Positions 13,401 through 23,079 of a DNA stretch of 64,000 bases are shown in pieces. Numbering within the stretch: the stretch's first letter is position 1; each line of letters starts with the position of its first letter. This stretch comes from Choristoneura fumiferana (taxonomy: Eukaryota; Arthropoda; Insecta; Lepidoptera; Tortricidae). The DNA lies in contig NC_133474.1 in NCBI RefSeq assembly GCF_025370935.1, positions 12,337,160-12,401,159 of the forward strand. Direction: 5' to 3'. The notes beneath the pieces are model-generated. The model worked only from the letters and a program-made list of their open reading frames with translations, was not told where the DNA came from and did no database searches. The position numbers were made by a program, and so were the translations under genes.

Positions 13401-13707
13401 AATCATTTGCGACACCAAACATTATCATGTGTACTCACAAACTCTTGTTTCTACGTCTGTCTCGATATTACTGTGTTTATGAAAACGTCAGTTGGACTTG
13501 GCATGTTACGTCCGAGATTTGACTTAATGTATTATGGTATTAAGCTGTATCAATTGATGGGCACAGAATACTACGGAGGCGGGCTCGGCGGAGGCGGCAT
13601 CGGCGGCGGGCGGTGACTCGACGGCGCCGGGTGGGCGCGCGGGCGCGGCGGCGGCGGCGGCGGCGGCGGCTAAGGCCTCGCTGCTGCAGAAGCTATTGTC
13701 GCAGTGA
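1235..13707 (+). CDS. tai: taiman / FISC, p160 (SRC-type) nuclear-receptor coactivator, 3' part (15 exons)
   Basis: Seen: exons 1235-1440, 1677-2530, 2858-3103, 3458-3768, 4395-4616, 5084-5279, 5535-5666, 6106-6240, 7279-7393, 7581-7660, 8027-8150, 9705-9851, 10515-10712, 12105-12178 and 13567-13707 join through GT/AG sites with compatible phases. They give one open frame of 1,059 residues and a TGA. The protein starts inside the PAS region (SVMCVIRR, then GAENLVGSRYLELVD, then PFRLRLLDRPLRVIAQTRLF). It carries five LXXLL boxes (2228, 2288, 2942, 3557, 13684), poly-Gln at 3691-3729, His/Ala- and Gly-rich runs and the motif NPMLSRQLS. Known: Taiman binds ecdysone receptor/USP and Met through LXXLL and PAS contacts and activates hormone-dependent transcription in the nucleus. 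Inferred: bHLH and PAS-A exons lie 5' of the window, since the first exon here begins with the last base of a codon. Exons are GC-rich and introns AT-rich and full of MITEs. Identity rests on motif recognition, not on an alignment. Confidence 0.88.
1457..1510 (+). repeat. short interspersed-repeat end
   Basis: GAGAGGCCTGTGCCTAGCAG then TGGGACGTATAGGTATAGG is a common lepidopteran repeat terminus. It lies 16 bp after the tai donor at 1441. Confidence 0.5.
1677..2530 (+). CDS. tai: tai exon b: end of PAS region and first two LXXLL boxes
   Basis: The acceptor TTTTTTTCAG precedes it and the donor GTAAGC starts at 2531. It enters completing a codon with two bases and ends in phase 0. It begins CDLSGAENLVGSRYLELVD and continues through the PAS core. 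After an acidic/Ser-rich linker with TPxTP repeats (ending near 2200 and again near 2350-2380) come LRTLL (2228-2242) and LKVLL (2288-2302). The end is His/Ser-rich. At 854 bp this is the largest exon of the gene in the window. Confidence 0.88.
2540..2754 (+). mobile_element. short Helitron-like element (LEP1-type) in tai intron
   Basis: Starts TCCTACTAATATTATAAATG, then CGAAAG, and ends ACGGCTAG; 215 bp. It begins nine bases after the start of the splice donor (2531), flanked by A on the left and T on the right as expected for Helitrons. Confidence 0.75.
2858..3103 (+). CDS. tai: tai exon c: LSQLL box
   Basis: The acceptor TTTTTTTGTAG and the donor GTAATT (3104) bound 82 whole codons. It encodes ILNKSDDDAEDNRRNSQDSG and then an LXXLL box, LSQLL (2942-2956), followed by a basic stretch NKRKYPEE and a Gln-Gln end. 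Acidic/Ser-rich sequence before an LXXLL box is usual for p160 receptor-interaction segments. Confidence 0.87.
3201..3326. repeat. inverted-repeat MITE in tai intron
   Basis: Arms of about 55 bp: TATTAGTCTAATAATATTAG on the left and its complement on the right, closed by a TTTTTCATACAA-type loop. GGGCCC lies at both outer edges. Confidence 0.65.
3458..3768 (+). CDS. tai: tai exon d: LVSLL box and poly-Gln tract
   Basis: The acceptor ACATCAG is followed by a GTGAGT that looks like a donor but is coding (Val-Ser-Ser). The real donor is GTACGT at 3769, leaving phase 2. The exon encodes CAKNQILVSLLARQQ with LVSLL at 3557-3571, a Pro/Ala-rich linker and about 13 glutamines encoded by CAA and CAG (3691-3729). 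The poly-Gln is a likely site of length polymorphism. Confidence 0.86.
4131..4261 (+). mobile_element. degenerate Helitron-like element in tai intron
   Basis: CATATTAATATTATAAATGC with the GAAAG head and CTCTGTCTG, ending GGGCAACAGCTAG; 131 bp, internally deleted. Confidence 0.65.
4395..4616 (+). CDS. tai: tai exon e: Gly/Pro/His-rich linker
   Basis: The exon follows CCAG and its first three bases are CAG, so a tandem NAGNAG acceptor can shift the start to 4398. The donor is GTCAGT at 4617 in phase 2. It encodes a Gly run (4450-4470), MQSHLQLVLQGG and a Pro/Tyr/His-rich tail. Use of 4616 as the last base joins in frame to the next exon at 5084 (His-Gln-Asp-Gln). Confidence 0.82.
5084..5279 (+). 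CDS. tai: tai exon f
   Basis: The acceptor TTTTGTTACAG and the donor GTAAGG (5280) bound it. It enters with one base of a split codon and ends in phase 0. It encodes a Ser/Gln/Gly-rich start, then a structured-looking segment SDKTLSDILDAVIENMPD and NEVSVLLDLETCQLKQDFS. Confidence 0.86.
5535..5666 (+). CDS. tai: tai exon g
   Basis: The acceptor TTCGTGTTTCAG and the donor GTAAGT (5667) bound 44 whole codons. It encodes VMKNTNRDIHINAIRQSLML, then CETATKSPVSTSPGPPPVY. A helical INAIRQSLMxCE segment is part of my recollection of conserved Taiman sequence. Confidence 0.87.
5677..5972 (+). repeat. interspersed repeat (same family as 23429)
   Basis: Shares the CATCATCATTTCAGCC...GGTCCACTGTTGGACATAGG core with the copy in the Helitron cluster. 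It begins about 10 bp after the tai splice donor at 5667. Confidence 0.6.
6106..6240 (+). CDS. tai: tai exon h: Arg/Leu/Gln helix
   Basis: The acceptor ATTTGGCAG and the donor GTGAGT (6241) bound 45 codons. It encodes PPSMGGGSGALYSTSG followed by the helical RARLLDLQRSQQMLVSRE segment, of a type found in p160 coactivators between the receptor box and the C-terminus. Confidence 0.87.
6774..6822. repeat. perfect 16-bp hairpin in tai intron
   Basis: GATTGCAGGCGCGCTA and its exact complement are separated by a 17-base loop. GC-rich within AT-rich intron. Confidence 0.7.
7119..7221. repeat. inverted-repeat element in tai intron
   Basis: AGCAATTGCTGGCTTCG and TTAAACAGAC on the left match the reverse complement of GTCCGTTTAA and CCCAGCCAGCAATTGCC on the right. 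Short MITE-like hairpin. Confidence 0.6.
7279..7393 (+). CDS. tai: tai exon i
   Basis: The acceptor CTTGTTACAG and the donor GTGAGT (7394) bound it, leaving phase 1. It encodes AAEQPQADLGSTINALVSAT and then PPNVALQRTDYHHYIHPS. The frame continues cleanly into 7581. Confidence 0.85.
7581..7660 (+). CDS. tai: tai exon j: NPMLSRQLS motif
   Basis: The acceptor TTTTAATTTCAG and the donor GTGAGT (7661) bound an 80-bp exon ending in phase 0. It encodes NQQMGSNYGTNKITSTQ, then QNPMLSRQLS. The NPMLSRQLS string is, from memory, a hallmark of Taiman orthologues. Confidence 0.87.
7898..7996. repeat. inverted-repeat element just upstream of tai exon k
   Basis: AAGTCAATCCTGACACGTGT against ACAGGTGTGAGGATTGACTT, with imperfect inner arms meeting near an ACGTTTG/ACGTATT core. 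It ends 30 bp before the exon at 8027. Confidence 0.6.
8027..8150 (+). CDS. tai: tai exon k: His/Ala repeat
   Basis: The acceptor GTGCGCAG and the donor GTAAAT (8151) bound it, leaving phase 1. It encodes GSGGYAHAHAHGHAHAAHAP and then a Pro/Arg-rich end. The His-Ala alternation is low-complexity and probably length-variable between species. Confidence 0.84.
8351..8402. repeat. 18-bp hairpin in tai intron
   Basis: AATGAACTAAAAGAATTT and AAATTCTTTTAGTTCATT are perfect complements around a 16-base C-rich loop. Confidence 0.7.
8600..8700 (+). repeat. SINE fragment in tai intron
   Basis: The CAGGCCTCCTCTCAGAATGA and GAAGGAT strings match the SINE at 51362 (CAGGCCTCCTCTTGGAATGA then GAAGG). Only the non-tRNA end is present. 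Confidence 0.5.
9705..9851 (+). CDS. tai: tai exon l: second His/Pro/Ala repeat
   Basis: The acceptor GTGTGGCAG and the donor GTGAGT (9852) bound it. The phase is 1 at both junctions, so the exon can be skipped without a frameshift. It encodes VGGYYDEGARAAYCGEYAHA followed by repeated HAPHAxHAPHTPH. The YAHAR repeat resembles the previous exon, which suggests local duplication. Confidence 0.84.
10515..10712 (+). CDS. tai: tai exon m: Gly/Ala repeat then conserved acidic helix
   Basis: The acceptor GCCGTAG and the donor GTGAGT (10713) bound it, with phase 1 on both sides (skippable). A (GlyGlyAla)n run at about 10540-10590 is followed by TSEYVRNELRAVVGARS and LDPLMTFDMNTPSG. The EYVRNELRAVVGAR segment is the sort of conserved C-terminal helix seen in Taiman. 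Confidence 0.86.
12105..12178 (+). CDS. tai: tai exon n
   Basis: The acceptor GTACGTAG and the donor GTAAGA (12179) bound a 74-bp exon ending in phase 0. It encodes GGSTVGGRAAPAAANSWESQ and QSTP. It is supported by GC-rich composition and by phases matching both neighbours. Confidence 0.78.
13567..13707 (+). CDS. tai: tai last exon: poly-Ala and terminal LXXLL
   Basis: The acceptor GGGCACAG precedes it. The frame NTTEAGSAEAASAAGGDSTA runs through a GCG-encoded poly-Ala and ends KASLLQKLLSQ with TGA at 13705-13707. LQKLL (13684-13698) is a fifth LXXLL box at the extreme C-terminus. The other frames of this GC-rich exon are also open, but only this one matches the phase of the upstream exon. 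Confidence 0.85.
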   Translation, partial: NTTEAGSAEAASAAGGDSTAPGGRAGAAAAAAAAAKASLLQKLLSQ

Positions 13708-16700
13708 CCGCAGCGACCCGTCTATCGTACGCCCTCTCGCTCTGACACTCGCTGAACTTTGCATTTATTACTTTATCGACCCTCCGGGTGGACAATAATC
13801 GACGATACTTAAATTCCATCGTAACGAACGTCGTCGTTCCCTGTTACGGTCTACGTGGTACCTCTACGGCTGTAAACCTCGCGATTCGATTCGCGAGAAT
13901 AATTATAGTTCACGTATTTATAAAGCATCTTATAACTATGTCGATATGTAGTTTAGTAGTGCTAGTTATATTGCGGAGTTGTAAAAATCGTTTTGTTGAT
14001 GAAATATTTTGTCTTAAGTTCTTTGAGAACGTTGTTTAAGATTGATCTTTACATTTCTATTGGTATATTTTTGTTCGAACGAGATTTTTTTAAGTTCGAA
14101 ACCAATTTCTAATGGTAGCTTCCCGTGTTATGGAAATATTTTGATTCGTGCACCTAATAAACCCATGATGTACAATAGAAATGTACTGTGCAATATGGAA
14201 TAGATTTAAACATATTTTGACGTTGTAAACGTTACATAATATAGTATGAAAGTCAGATGTTACCTGTTATGACAAAGTAATTTGTATTATAGTATATTTA
14301 GAGACAACAGAATGAGTTTTAGGACTGGGAACACTTCATCACACCAAATTCTAGCACTCCATTTATAATAATATGTTTCAAAGAAGTCGAACCCCTGTTT
14401 ACATGTTGGTATGGATACGTGACATGTGACATGTGACCCAACACAATTTCACTCCAACCGCATAAGACGCAACAAGCTCCATTAAGTAGCAATTACAAAT
14501 ATTTCTAAATCGATAGATATAATCTCACGTGGGTTTTATGTGGAGGGAGTTAAATTGTTGGAAGTATAAGTCATGAAAACGGGTTCTTCGCCGACTAGTG
14601 CTCAAGTGCTTCGTTTCCGGCGCACTAAACCTCGTGTTCAAAAACTCACTCTGTATTCATGAGACATCAAGTGAAAACAAAGAATAATAATTAGTAATGA
14701 CGTGTAAATACTGTGTTGTTAAATTAATTATATGTAATTACGTTGCTTTAATGTAAATATTTTTATCATTCATTGTGTTTCATGTGCTGATATTTATGTA
14801 ATTCACGGACATTGTTTTCTTTATCATTGCTTAATTTATAATTTGACAATTATTCTGACTTATAACTTTGATAATGATTTTTAATATATTGGTTGGTAGT
14901 CTTGTGCATATTTATTATAATAAGATTTTCTAAAATTACTGTTAGCCCCCGTTAAATGCAAGATCTAAAGTCTACATTTTTAAATATCGCGATAGTGTTA
15001 TTTAACGACGGAGTCGAAGCGCTAGTAAATCCAAATCAAACAGACGATTGAGAAAGTATATTTCTGGATGGTATGCCACAATACTCTAAATAGATCGTGC
15101 TACACATCTAACATTAATCTAGCCTATGCGGTGTACAAGGTGTGAGAATGTGAACGACGTCAATGTTTCATGTCATCTACATAATAGATACTAAATTTAT
15201 GCACAAAATTTTTAGAAGTGTTTAAGATAGGGAACGGTTTCTTGCTACCATACCAAGAAGTAAGTTAATTTTCAATTGTGAAAATAATATTTAAGGATCC
15301 ATACCACGTAACGATAAAATGGAAAATAACGAAACGAACTATCTGAAGTAGTATCTTTAAAATGTAACATTTTGAATTTTAAGATATTGTAATTAAATAT
15401 TGTACAGGCGTGTTTCACAAACTCGAGCACTCGGGACCATGCAACAGGTTTAAAGCGCTATCTCATAGACTCCCAGCTCGCTGCCCGAGCCTACGAGCCG
15501 CGTCCTCGCTCGAGCAGCGCGGTACTGGCGAGCTCACGTCTACAATCACGAGCAACATTAGCGAATGACAATAAATCAAACGAATAAAAATTAGAAATGT
15601 ACTTAACTAGACTCGGGGTACCAATATATCAATCGCATTCAATTTTAACATTATTCTTTGCGGATTGACTTTCACGATGCAACACAGAAATAAGTAGTAC
15701 GTACGTAGACTCACAGCGGAAACTGAATTGCGATGTTTTACGATATTACCTAACTAATGAGTAACGTACAAATAGTCTGTAGAAAATATCCCAACCGACA
15801 CGAGTAAAATACGTATAGAATAAGAATATTTTTCTACCATTAAAAAGTACCATAGTTTGAAAATTTAGACTACTGACCAAATTTGTTTAAAAATGTACCT
15901 AATTACGTGTGTTGGGGAAACTGCACATCTACTAGGTTGACATTGCTCATCTCATCGCAATGCAGCAGCTTCACGGTACAAGCTAGTCTGTTACAACATG
16001 AACAACTGACACTTTGAGTGATTAATATTTTATTTCTTCATAAATGAATTAGATAAGATTTGATGTATGTAATAAACAAAAGAATATAGCAATATTTCTA
16101 TTCATTCCATTTATTTTAAGGGGGAATGAAATGTCAGATAGAATATCACCAATCCAACAAAGTACAAGCAAGCGATGGCCTTTTAAAGTGACAACATTTA
16201 AAAATAATAGTTGAGGATAAGTCGAGATGATTTCGCATACATTTATGTACATATTGAAATAAGAACTTATTGGGATCGCTAGAAACAGTATAAAATGCCG
16301 TCACTTATTTACGTCATGAAGCAAATATTGTACAGTAAAGTTATATTTTTTGCAGATTTATGCTAACATAGTAAATACTCCATATGTCTCATAAATTACG
16401 CGAAGACACGTCCATACATCAGAGTCAACCAAGCAATTGATATTGAACCGCAAGCAATGTAAATAAATAGATGCAGGAAATACACGTATAACATAGGTGC
16501 CTGGAACAAAAATATAATAAAAATATTTTTTCTAAGCCGCAAATAAAAATGATAATTTTGATATTGATTAGAGACATAAATAAATTACTTCCTTGTATAA
16601 AATACAAGTTTAATTATATTGAGCCGCCTTAAGGAGACTAATCATCCCAATAGTTATCGCCTAATTTTCAGTTTAAAAATACAAAATGTAATTAATGTTC

Positions 16701-19423
16701 AGGGGGATTCAAAAACCTTCACAAGTAATTACCAAAAATACTAGCGCTACTTGTCGCCTTAAAGCATGATAATGTTTTTTCGTAGCCTTGAGCTTAGACT
16801 AGTATGATCTTGTATCAGTATGTTTATAAACGTCACTTAAATTATGATGGCTTGCATTTGATAATTGAAAACGTTTCAATGATTTTAACGTTAATAAAAT
16901 AATAAAAGCTTGCAGAAAAATAAGGAGGTAGTCATAAAAAATTGGTCTGCCGAGTTAAAATATAATCGAGACGAAGCTAATAAGCGACGCTGTCTATTAT
17001 TATTATTTTACTTAAGAGTATTTACAGCGATTGCTTTATCAATTATTGAATAAATGCAACGATTTCAAATATTATTGATACATTTTGTGATAATAAAACT
17101 AGCAGTTTTCAAATAAGACATTATAGTCTAAAACGACCTTACGCCAAATTCTCTAATACGTCAAATATTGAGACGGGTGTAAAAAGTTTTGCTTCTATGT
17201 AAAATTCGTTATTTTGCTTTAAAAATATAACTAATAGAATACTTCAAGATTTTGTTGAATTTAGAGCTATTTTGATAGCAATGGGTATATATTACATTTT
17301 TGCGCATAACTCACAGTCCCCAAATGTCATCGAAAACATATTCTTCTAACATAAATAATGTATTTTGGTAAACAAAGATTTTAATATTTAAATGGGCTTT
17401 AAGATAATGATGCTAACTATTACTCGTACGCAACTCGTGTAAGCAGTGTTAGAATGGTAATTGTCTTGATGTTTTGGGATGACTTCACTATTTCATCAAA
17501 GTGTACAAATCCTTCATGTCTACTTAAAAATTTGAAAGAAATTGTGGTACAGTTCTTCTAGTTTATGCTCCTTTATTTATTTTGTTTATCAAAATAATTC
17601 TATTCATGACCATTTTTTGGGTATACCTGTTTATCGTTTGTATTGTAATATGTTAATTGTTTTATGGACATATAAGATTACGTGTAAAGTATTTCACAAA
17701 AATGTCTAAATGTTTTAAATGAAAAATTGAACATTTCTCAATTTATCCTAGAGATATGCCTCTATTACCACAGAGTAAATCTATCTATCTGTCTATGCAA
17801 TTAATAGGGTCCAAATTGTCCATCCAAATAATCAGAAAAACTTAATTCGGTTTGTAAGTCAATGACATCATAGAAAGAAAAAACGTTACCGCAAATAATT
17901 TACTCTGTGGCAAAGACCCATATTTAATCACTTAGCATATTGGAACCAGAAACATTGATGAGTACGGGAATCTTTGTTTCGTGGGGAAAACATAATTAGT
18001 TGCCTGGTTTTGACTACGTTTATGTAAAATGTTTATTTACCTTGTGAATTTTGTATAACTATTAATTATAAACAAACTAAAAAGTTTGCACACGCGTGAT
18101 AGATATTTATAGATAAAAGGATGACAGTTGCTAACACAACGAGGTACGTTATCCCGTACAAGATTGATTTTATTTTTTGTATAAAATCTTGCCTCTTGTC
18201 TTGGCCTGTCGTCTGCGAACAATGGATAATTAGTTCCTTACACTGTGGATAAAGTCAAAGGTTTAATATACGTTAGTGTAAAAAGCTAATTATGTTTTTC
18301 TAAGAATACGCAAAGTGATTTCAAGGTGTTGGTTAGCCGTAGAAAGGATTATTGCGCACGCGTGCTTTCCTTGACTTGAAAGTACAGGAGTACCGATTAT
18401 GTATGACTTTATTCGCTTCGACACCGTTTCGACATTACAACCAGTCCAGTCGGGCAATCGTCTTTTTTGCGGGTGACCGTTAAGTCTGTGTTATTTAGTT
18501 CTTCAGATGTTAGTCTAAGGCCTCTTGTGTTGCTGTGCATTTCTAAGCATTGTATGTATGTATTTTAATAATATTGTAAATAGCTAAAATATATTTTTAC
18601 GACTAGCATACGCAACCAAAGTTGTTATAAAGTGATGGTTGATTAAATAATAAATTTAAATAAAATAGGTCGTTATGTTTATTTTTAGGAAATGATACAA
18701 ATTAAACTGTACAGTTTGTAAATGGGTACATCCAATGTCTCGTTGAAGCCTTTTACACAACCGCCCTGATATTAGTAAAATCGAATTTATTATTTTTTGG
18801 TATAACGATTAAAGCTAAAAGGAATATAAATTATAAATAAATAAAAATAACAGAAATTAATAGTGTATGAGTGTGGCTTGAGCTCATTTTGTTCCTAGCG
18901 CCTACCTAGTTTGTTCCAGGTCATATTTTCTCTCAGACTTTGTCAATTAATAAAACGCCGCCGTGTGCGGTCTAAAAGATAAAAACATTCAAAATATAAT
19001 TGTATTCCTTGAAGACAAAAGATCAGGCATTATGAGTACATTACATTAATTTAAGTTGTATTTTTTGTACATTTTAGATTCGAAATATATTAATATCTAA
19101 ATGATTTTTTGTGTTTTTATTCCGTACTTAACACTAGTGCTAGCTGTCGTCTAATTTTTAATTTTTTAAATTCCAAAATCAACTCTGAATCCCTTAAAGA
19201 AAATCATGGTGTTGTATTATGTATAATAAATTTAAAATGAAAGCTATCACAGCTTTGTAGACTTCAAGTTTTTCTACTCCTGTACTTTTATTTGACAATT
19301 TAAGGTCCACGAACACAAATACAATGATATCAATGATATAAATAAGAAGTCCGGGAAAAACTGACTCTATGGCTAAAAAAAGCACACTTAGGCAAAATCT
19401 AGTATTACTATATATATATAATA
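13708..19423 (+). other. probable long 3' UTR of tai, then intergenic DNA
   Basis: About 5.7 kb of AT-rich sequence without exon-like or repeat-like structure. AATAAA at 14156-14161 is the first poly(A) signal after the stop; several others follow, for example in the AT-rich stretch near 18640-18660. A GC-richer patch lies at about 15410-15540. Where the transcript ends cannot be decided from sequence. Confidence 0.45.
14156..14161 (+). terminator. candidate proximal poly(A) signal of tai
   Basis: AATAAA about 450 bp after the stop codon. It is the canonical hexamer in an AT-rich setting; use is not demonstrated. Confidence 0.35.
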
Positions 19424-21200
19424 CTAGCTTTTGCCCGCGACTTCGTCCGCGTGGAATAGTAACTTTGGGAAGTATTTAATGTATTTAGGATACCTATTCT
19501 GCCAATAATAGCACATAGAAACTTCTACGGTTTACTGAAATAACCATTTCAATACATTGCTATGAATATAAATTTTTTTTTGTTCTTCCATCCATCCATG
19601 TTCTTTAGTAAAACATAATTATTTTGCGGGTAGGTAGCCACATTTTAGCAAAACGATGTGTATTCTACCCTGCCAACACAAAAGGACTCATTCTTCATAG
19701 TGAACTCTTGACACCTTACGTCCTTTATTGTAAGTGAGGAGGGTAGGATTATAATTAAGACGGCATTTTAGCTACACAGAGTTCCGATAAATATACTTAT
19801 AGTAAATTTGTTTGGAATTCCGTAAGAACTTTCATCCCCATATTTTCAAGTAAATAGGTTGTAATCTGAAAAGCGCCAGAACAAATGTTTTTTAGGGTTC
19901 CGTTCCTCAAGAGGAAAAAATTGAACCCTTATAGGATCACTTTGCTGTCCGTCCGTCCGCTTGTCTGTCAAGACCCTTTATCTCGTAAACGCGAGGGGTA
20001 TCTAGTTGAAATTAAATCCTAAACTCAGGTCAATAGTCCCGATAGCTGTGAAAAAATCAAACTTCTAAGTCAATGTACTTAATCAAAAGCTACAGTCACT
20101 GATGTATTAAACTGGCTAGTCATTAAAAAGGTGTTTTCATACAAATCGCCTTAACAGAAAAAGTTATAGCGCACTGCCGACTGTCCTAAAAACTTGGAAT
20201 TTGGATAAAGGTAGCTCTTATATAGCACAATAAATAAGAAAAATCTGAAAATCATAATTTTTTTCATGATGACCTCACATTGCGTACATTTTTCTTATGA
20301 GCTTAATAGGCTCTGCTAACACTGCATCATCCCCTCTGCTAACATCCCCCCCGCAGGTAAAGTTTTCAAATGAGTCATTTTTTATAAACATTTTTTTTTG
20401 TCATTCATCAACATTGATCATCTTCACCACAATAACCATCATCATCACCAATCATCATAATCAGCACCACCATCACCATCAATCAGCTCCACAGTCTCCG
20501 CTCCGCTCAGCAGCGTCCGCTACGTTCTGCTCCACTGCCTCCGCTCCGCTACCTCCTCCCCACAGCCTCCACTCCCCCAGCCTCCACTCCGCCAGCCTCA
20601 GCTCCGCTCTACTTGACTGCCTCCGCTGCAGCCTGCATTGTCTCAGCTCCATCCGTTGCCACGCTGCCTCCGCTCCGTTGTCTCTACTCCGATCCACTGC
20701 CTCCGCTGTAGCCCGCATTGTCTCCGCTCCATCCGTTGCCTCCGCTCCACTCCGTTGCCACCCTGCCTCCGCCCCGATCCGATCCGAACAAATATCTATG
20801 TATCTCTTATCACGTGCCGAAATAGCAAGTTTAATAAAGATTCATCGATTGATCTTCGATAATGAAGACCTTCCATATAAACTTTCATCCCCGGTCGAAT
20901 TTTCAAAAAAGCTCAACTAAATATCGACTTATTTCTTATTAAATGCCTAAATGCCAAGTTTCATGGTTTTATCTTCGACAGCGACGAACTTCCACCATAT
21001 AAACTTTCATCCCCTATTTCAACCCCTAAAAGCCTCTTTTTCGCAATAAAAGATAGCCTATGTTCTTTCCCAAGGTCTATTCTATCTCTGTACCAAATTT
21101 CATCCAAATCGGTTCAGCGGTTTAGGCGTGAAAGCGTAACAGACAGACAGACAGACAGACAGACAGAGTTACTTTCGCATTTATAATATTAAAGTATGGA
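19424..21200 (-). mobile_element. Helitron-like element, copy 1 (full length, inverted)
   Basis: Read on the minus strand it starts TCCATACTTTAATATTATAA, then ATGCGAAAG, a (GTCT)n microsatellite and a conserved head. It ends GCGGGCAAAAGCTAG. CTAG ends and TC starts are typical of Helitrons; the ATAAATGCGAAAG head with an adjacent microsatellite matches LEP1-type non-autonomous Helitrons of Lepidoptera. Length is about 1.78 kb. It has no Rep/helicase ORF. Its GC-rich core (20475-20790) is a minisatellite that opens a spurious plus-strand ORF (20297-20920). Confidence 0.75.
20475..20790. repeat. GC-rich minisatellite in Helitron copy 1
   Basis: Imperfect repeats of CCTCCGCTCCG(N) with 12-15 bp spacing. 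On the opposite strand the unit reads CGGAGCGGAGGCTGG. The same repeat with different copy number occurs at 21640-21825 and 23710-24010 in the other copies. Confidence 0.7.
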
Positions 21201-21229
21201 AGTATGGAAGTATGGATAGTATATATGGA

Positions 21230-22735
21230 TTATAAATGCGAAAGCAACTCTGTCTGTCTGTCTGTCTGTTACGCTTTCACGCCTAAACCGCTGAACCGCT
21301 TTTGATGAAATTTGGTAAAGAGATAGAATAGACCTTGGGAAAGAACATAGGCTATCTTTTGTCGCGAAAAAGAGGCTTTAAGGGGTTGAAAGTTTATATG
21401 GTGGAAGTTCGTCGCTGTCGAAGATAAAACCATGAAACTTGGCATTTAGGCACTTAATAAGAAATAAGTCGATATTTGATTGAGCTTTTTTGAAAATTCG
21501 ACCTGTGAGGGGATGAAATAGGGGATGAAAGTTTATATGGCAGGTCGTAATTATCGAAGATAAATCGATGAATCTTTATTAAACTTGCCATTTCGGCACG
21601 TGATAAGAGATACATAGATATTTGTTCGGATCTGATCGGGGCGGAGGCAGGGAGGCAACGGAGTGGAGCGGAGGCAACGGAGTGGAGCTGACGCTGCTGA
21701 GCGGACCGGAGGCTGGCGGAGCGGAGGCTAGGGGAGCGGAGGCTGGCGGACCGGAGGCTGGCGAAGCGGAGGTTGACGGAGCGGAGGCTGGCGGAGCGGA
21801 GGCTGTGGAGCGGAGGCTGTGGAGCTGATTGATGGTGATGGTGATGATAGTGGTACTGATTATGATGATTGTTGATGATGATGGTGATTGTGGTGATGAT
21901 GATTGATGATGATGAATAACAAAAAAAATGTCTTAATTTGAAAACTTTACCTGCGAGGGGATGTTAGCAGAGGGAATGATGCAGTGTTAGCAGAGCCTTC
22001 TAAGCTCATAAGAAAAATGTACCTACGCAATGTGAGGTCATCATGAAAAAATTGTGATTTGCAGATTTTTCTTATTTATTGTGCTATAAGAGCTACCTTT
22101 ATGCAAAATTCTAAGTTTCTAGGACAGCCGACAGTGCGCTATAACTTTTTCTCTTAAGGCGATTTGTATGAAAACACCTTTTTAATTAGGTACTGCTTTT
22201 GATTGCCTTGACTTAGAAGTTTGATTTTTTCACAGCTTTCGGGACCTGAGTTTAGGGTTTTAATTTCAACTCGATACCGACACTCCGCTAGATAAAGAGT
22301 CTTGACAGACAGACGGACGGACGGAAAGTGACCCTATAAGGGTTACATTTTTTCCTCTTGAGGAACGGAACCCTAAAAAACATTTGTTCCGGCACTTTTC
22401 AAATTACGACCTAATTACTTGAAAATATGGGGATGACAGTTCTTACGGAGCTCCAAACAAAAGTAGCTAAAATGCCGTCTTTATTATAATCCTACCCCAA
22501 CTTACAATAAAGGACGTAAGGTGTCAAGAGTTCACTATGAAGAATTAGTCCTTTTGTGTTGGCAGGGTAGAATACACGTCGTTTTGCTTAAATGTGGCTG
22601 CTACCCGTAAAATATTTATGTTTTACTAAAGAACATGGATGGATGGAAGAACAAAAAAAAAACTTTATATTCATAGATTGAAATGGTTATTTTTTTCTAT
22701 GTGCTATTATTGGCAGAATGGTATCCTAAATCCAT
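21230..22735 (+). mobile_element. Helitron-like element, copy 2 (5'- and 3'-truncated)
   Basis: Begins TTATAAATGCGAAAGCAACT without the TCCATAC head. It runs parallel to copy 4, including the GGAGCGGAGGCT minisatellite (21640-21825), and stops at about 22735 inside the tail, where a TATACTTA-rich simple repeat follows. It forms an inverted pair with copy 1 across a spacer of about 30 bp. Confidence 0.7.
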
Positions 22736-22815
22736 ACTTATATACTTATATATACTTATTACTTATTTACTTATATATATATACTTATATACTTATATAC
22801 TTATACTTATATACT
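22734..22815. repeat. TATACTTA-type simple repeat
   Basis: Repeated TATACTTA and TACTTATA units between two Helitron-like copies. Low-complexity sequence, likely slippage at a truncation point. Confidence 0.7.
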
Positions 22816-23070
22816 TATAATATTATAAATGCGAAAGTAACTCTGTCTGTCTGTCTGTCTGTCTGTCTGTTACGCTTTCACGCCTAAACCGCTGAACCGA
22901 TTTTGATGAAATTTGGTACAGAGATAGAATAGACCTTGGGAAAGAACATAGGCTATCTTTTATCGCGAAAAAGAGGCTTTAAGGGGTTGATATAGGGGAT
23001 GAAAGTTTATATGATGGAAGTTCGTCGCTGTCGAAGATAAAACCATGAAACTTGGCATTTAGGCATTTAA
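22816..23070 (+). mobile_element. Helitron-like element, copy 3 (head fragment)
   Basis: About 255 bp of the element head (ATTATAAATGCGAAAGTAAC to CATTTAGGCATTTAA), cut off where copy 4 begins. Nearly identical to the matching part of copy 4. Confidence 0.7.
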
Positions 23071-23079
23071 TCCATACTA

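Noticed and set aside
20297..20920. 207-codon ORF (+)
   Set aside because: Runs through the Helitron minisatellite. The equivalent ORF changes length and content between copies, and the peptide is Ser/Ala/Pro repeat with no domain.
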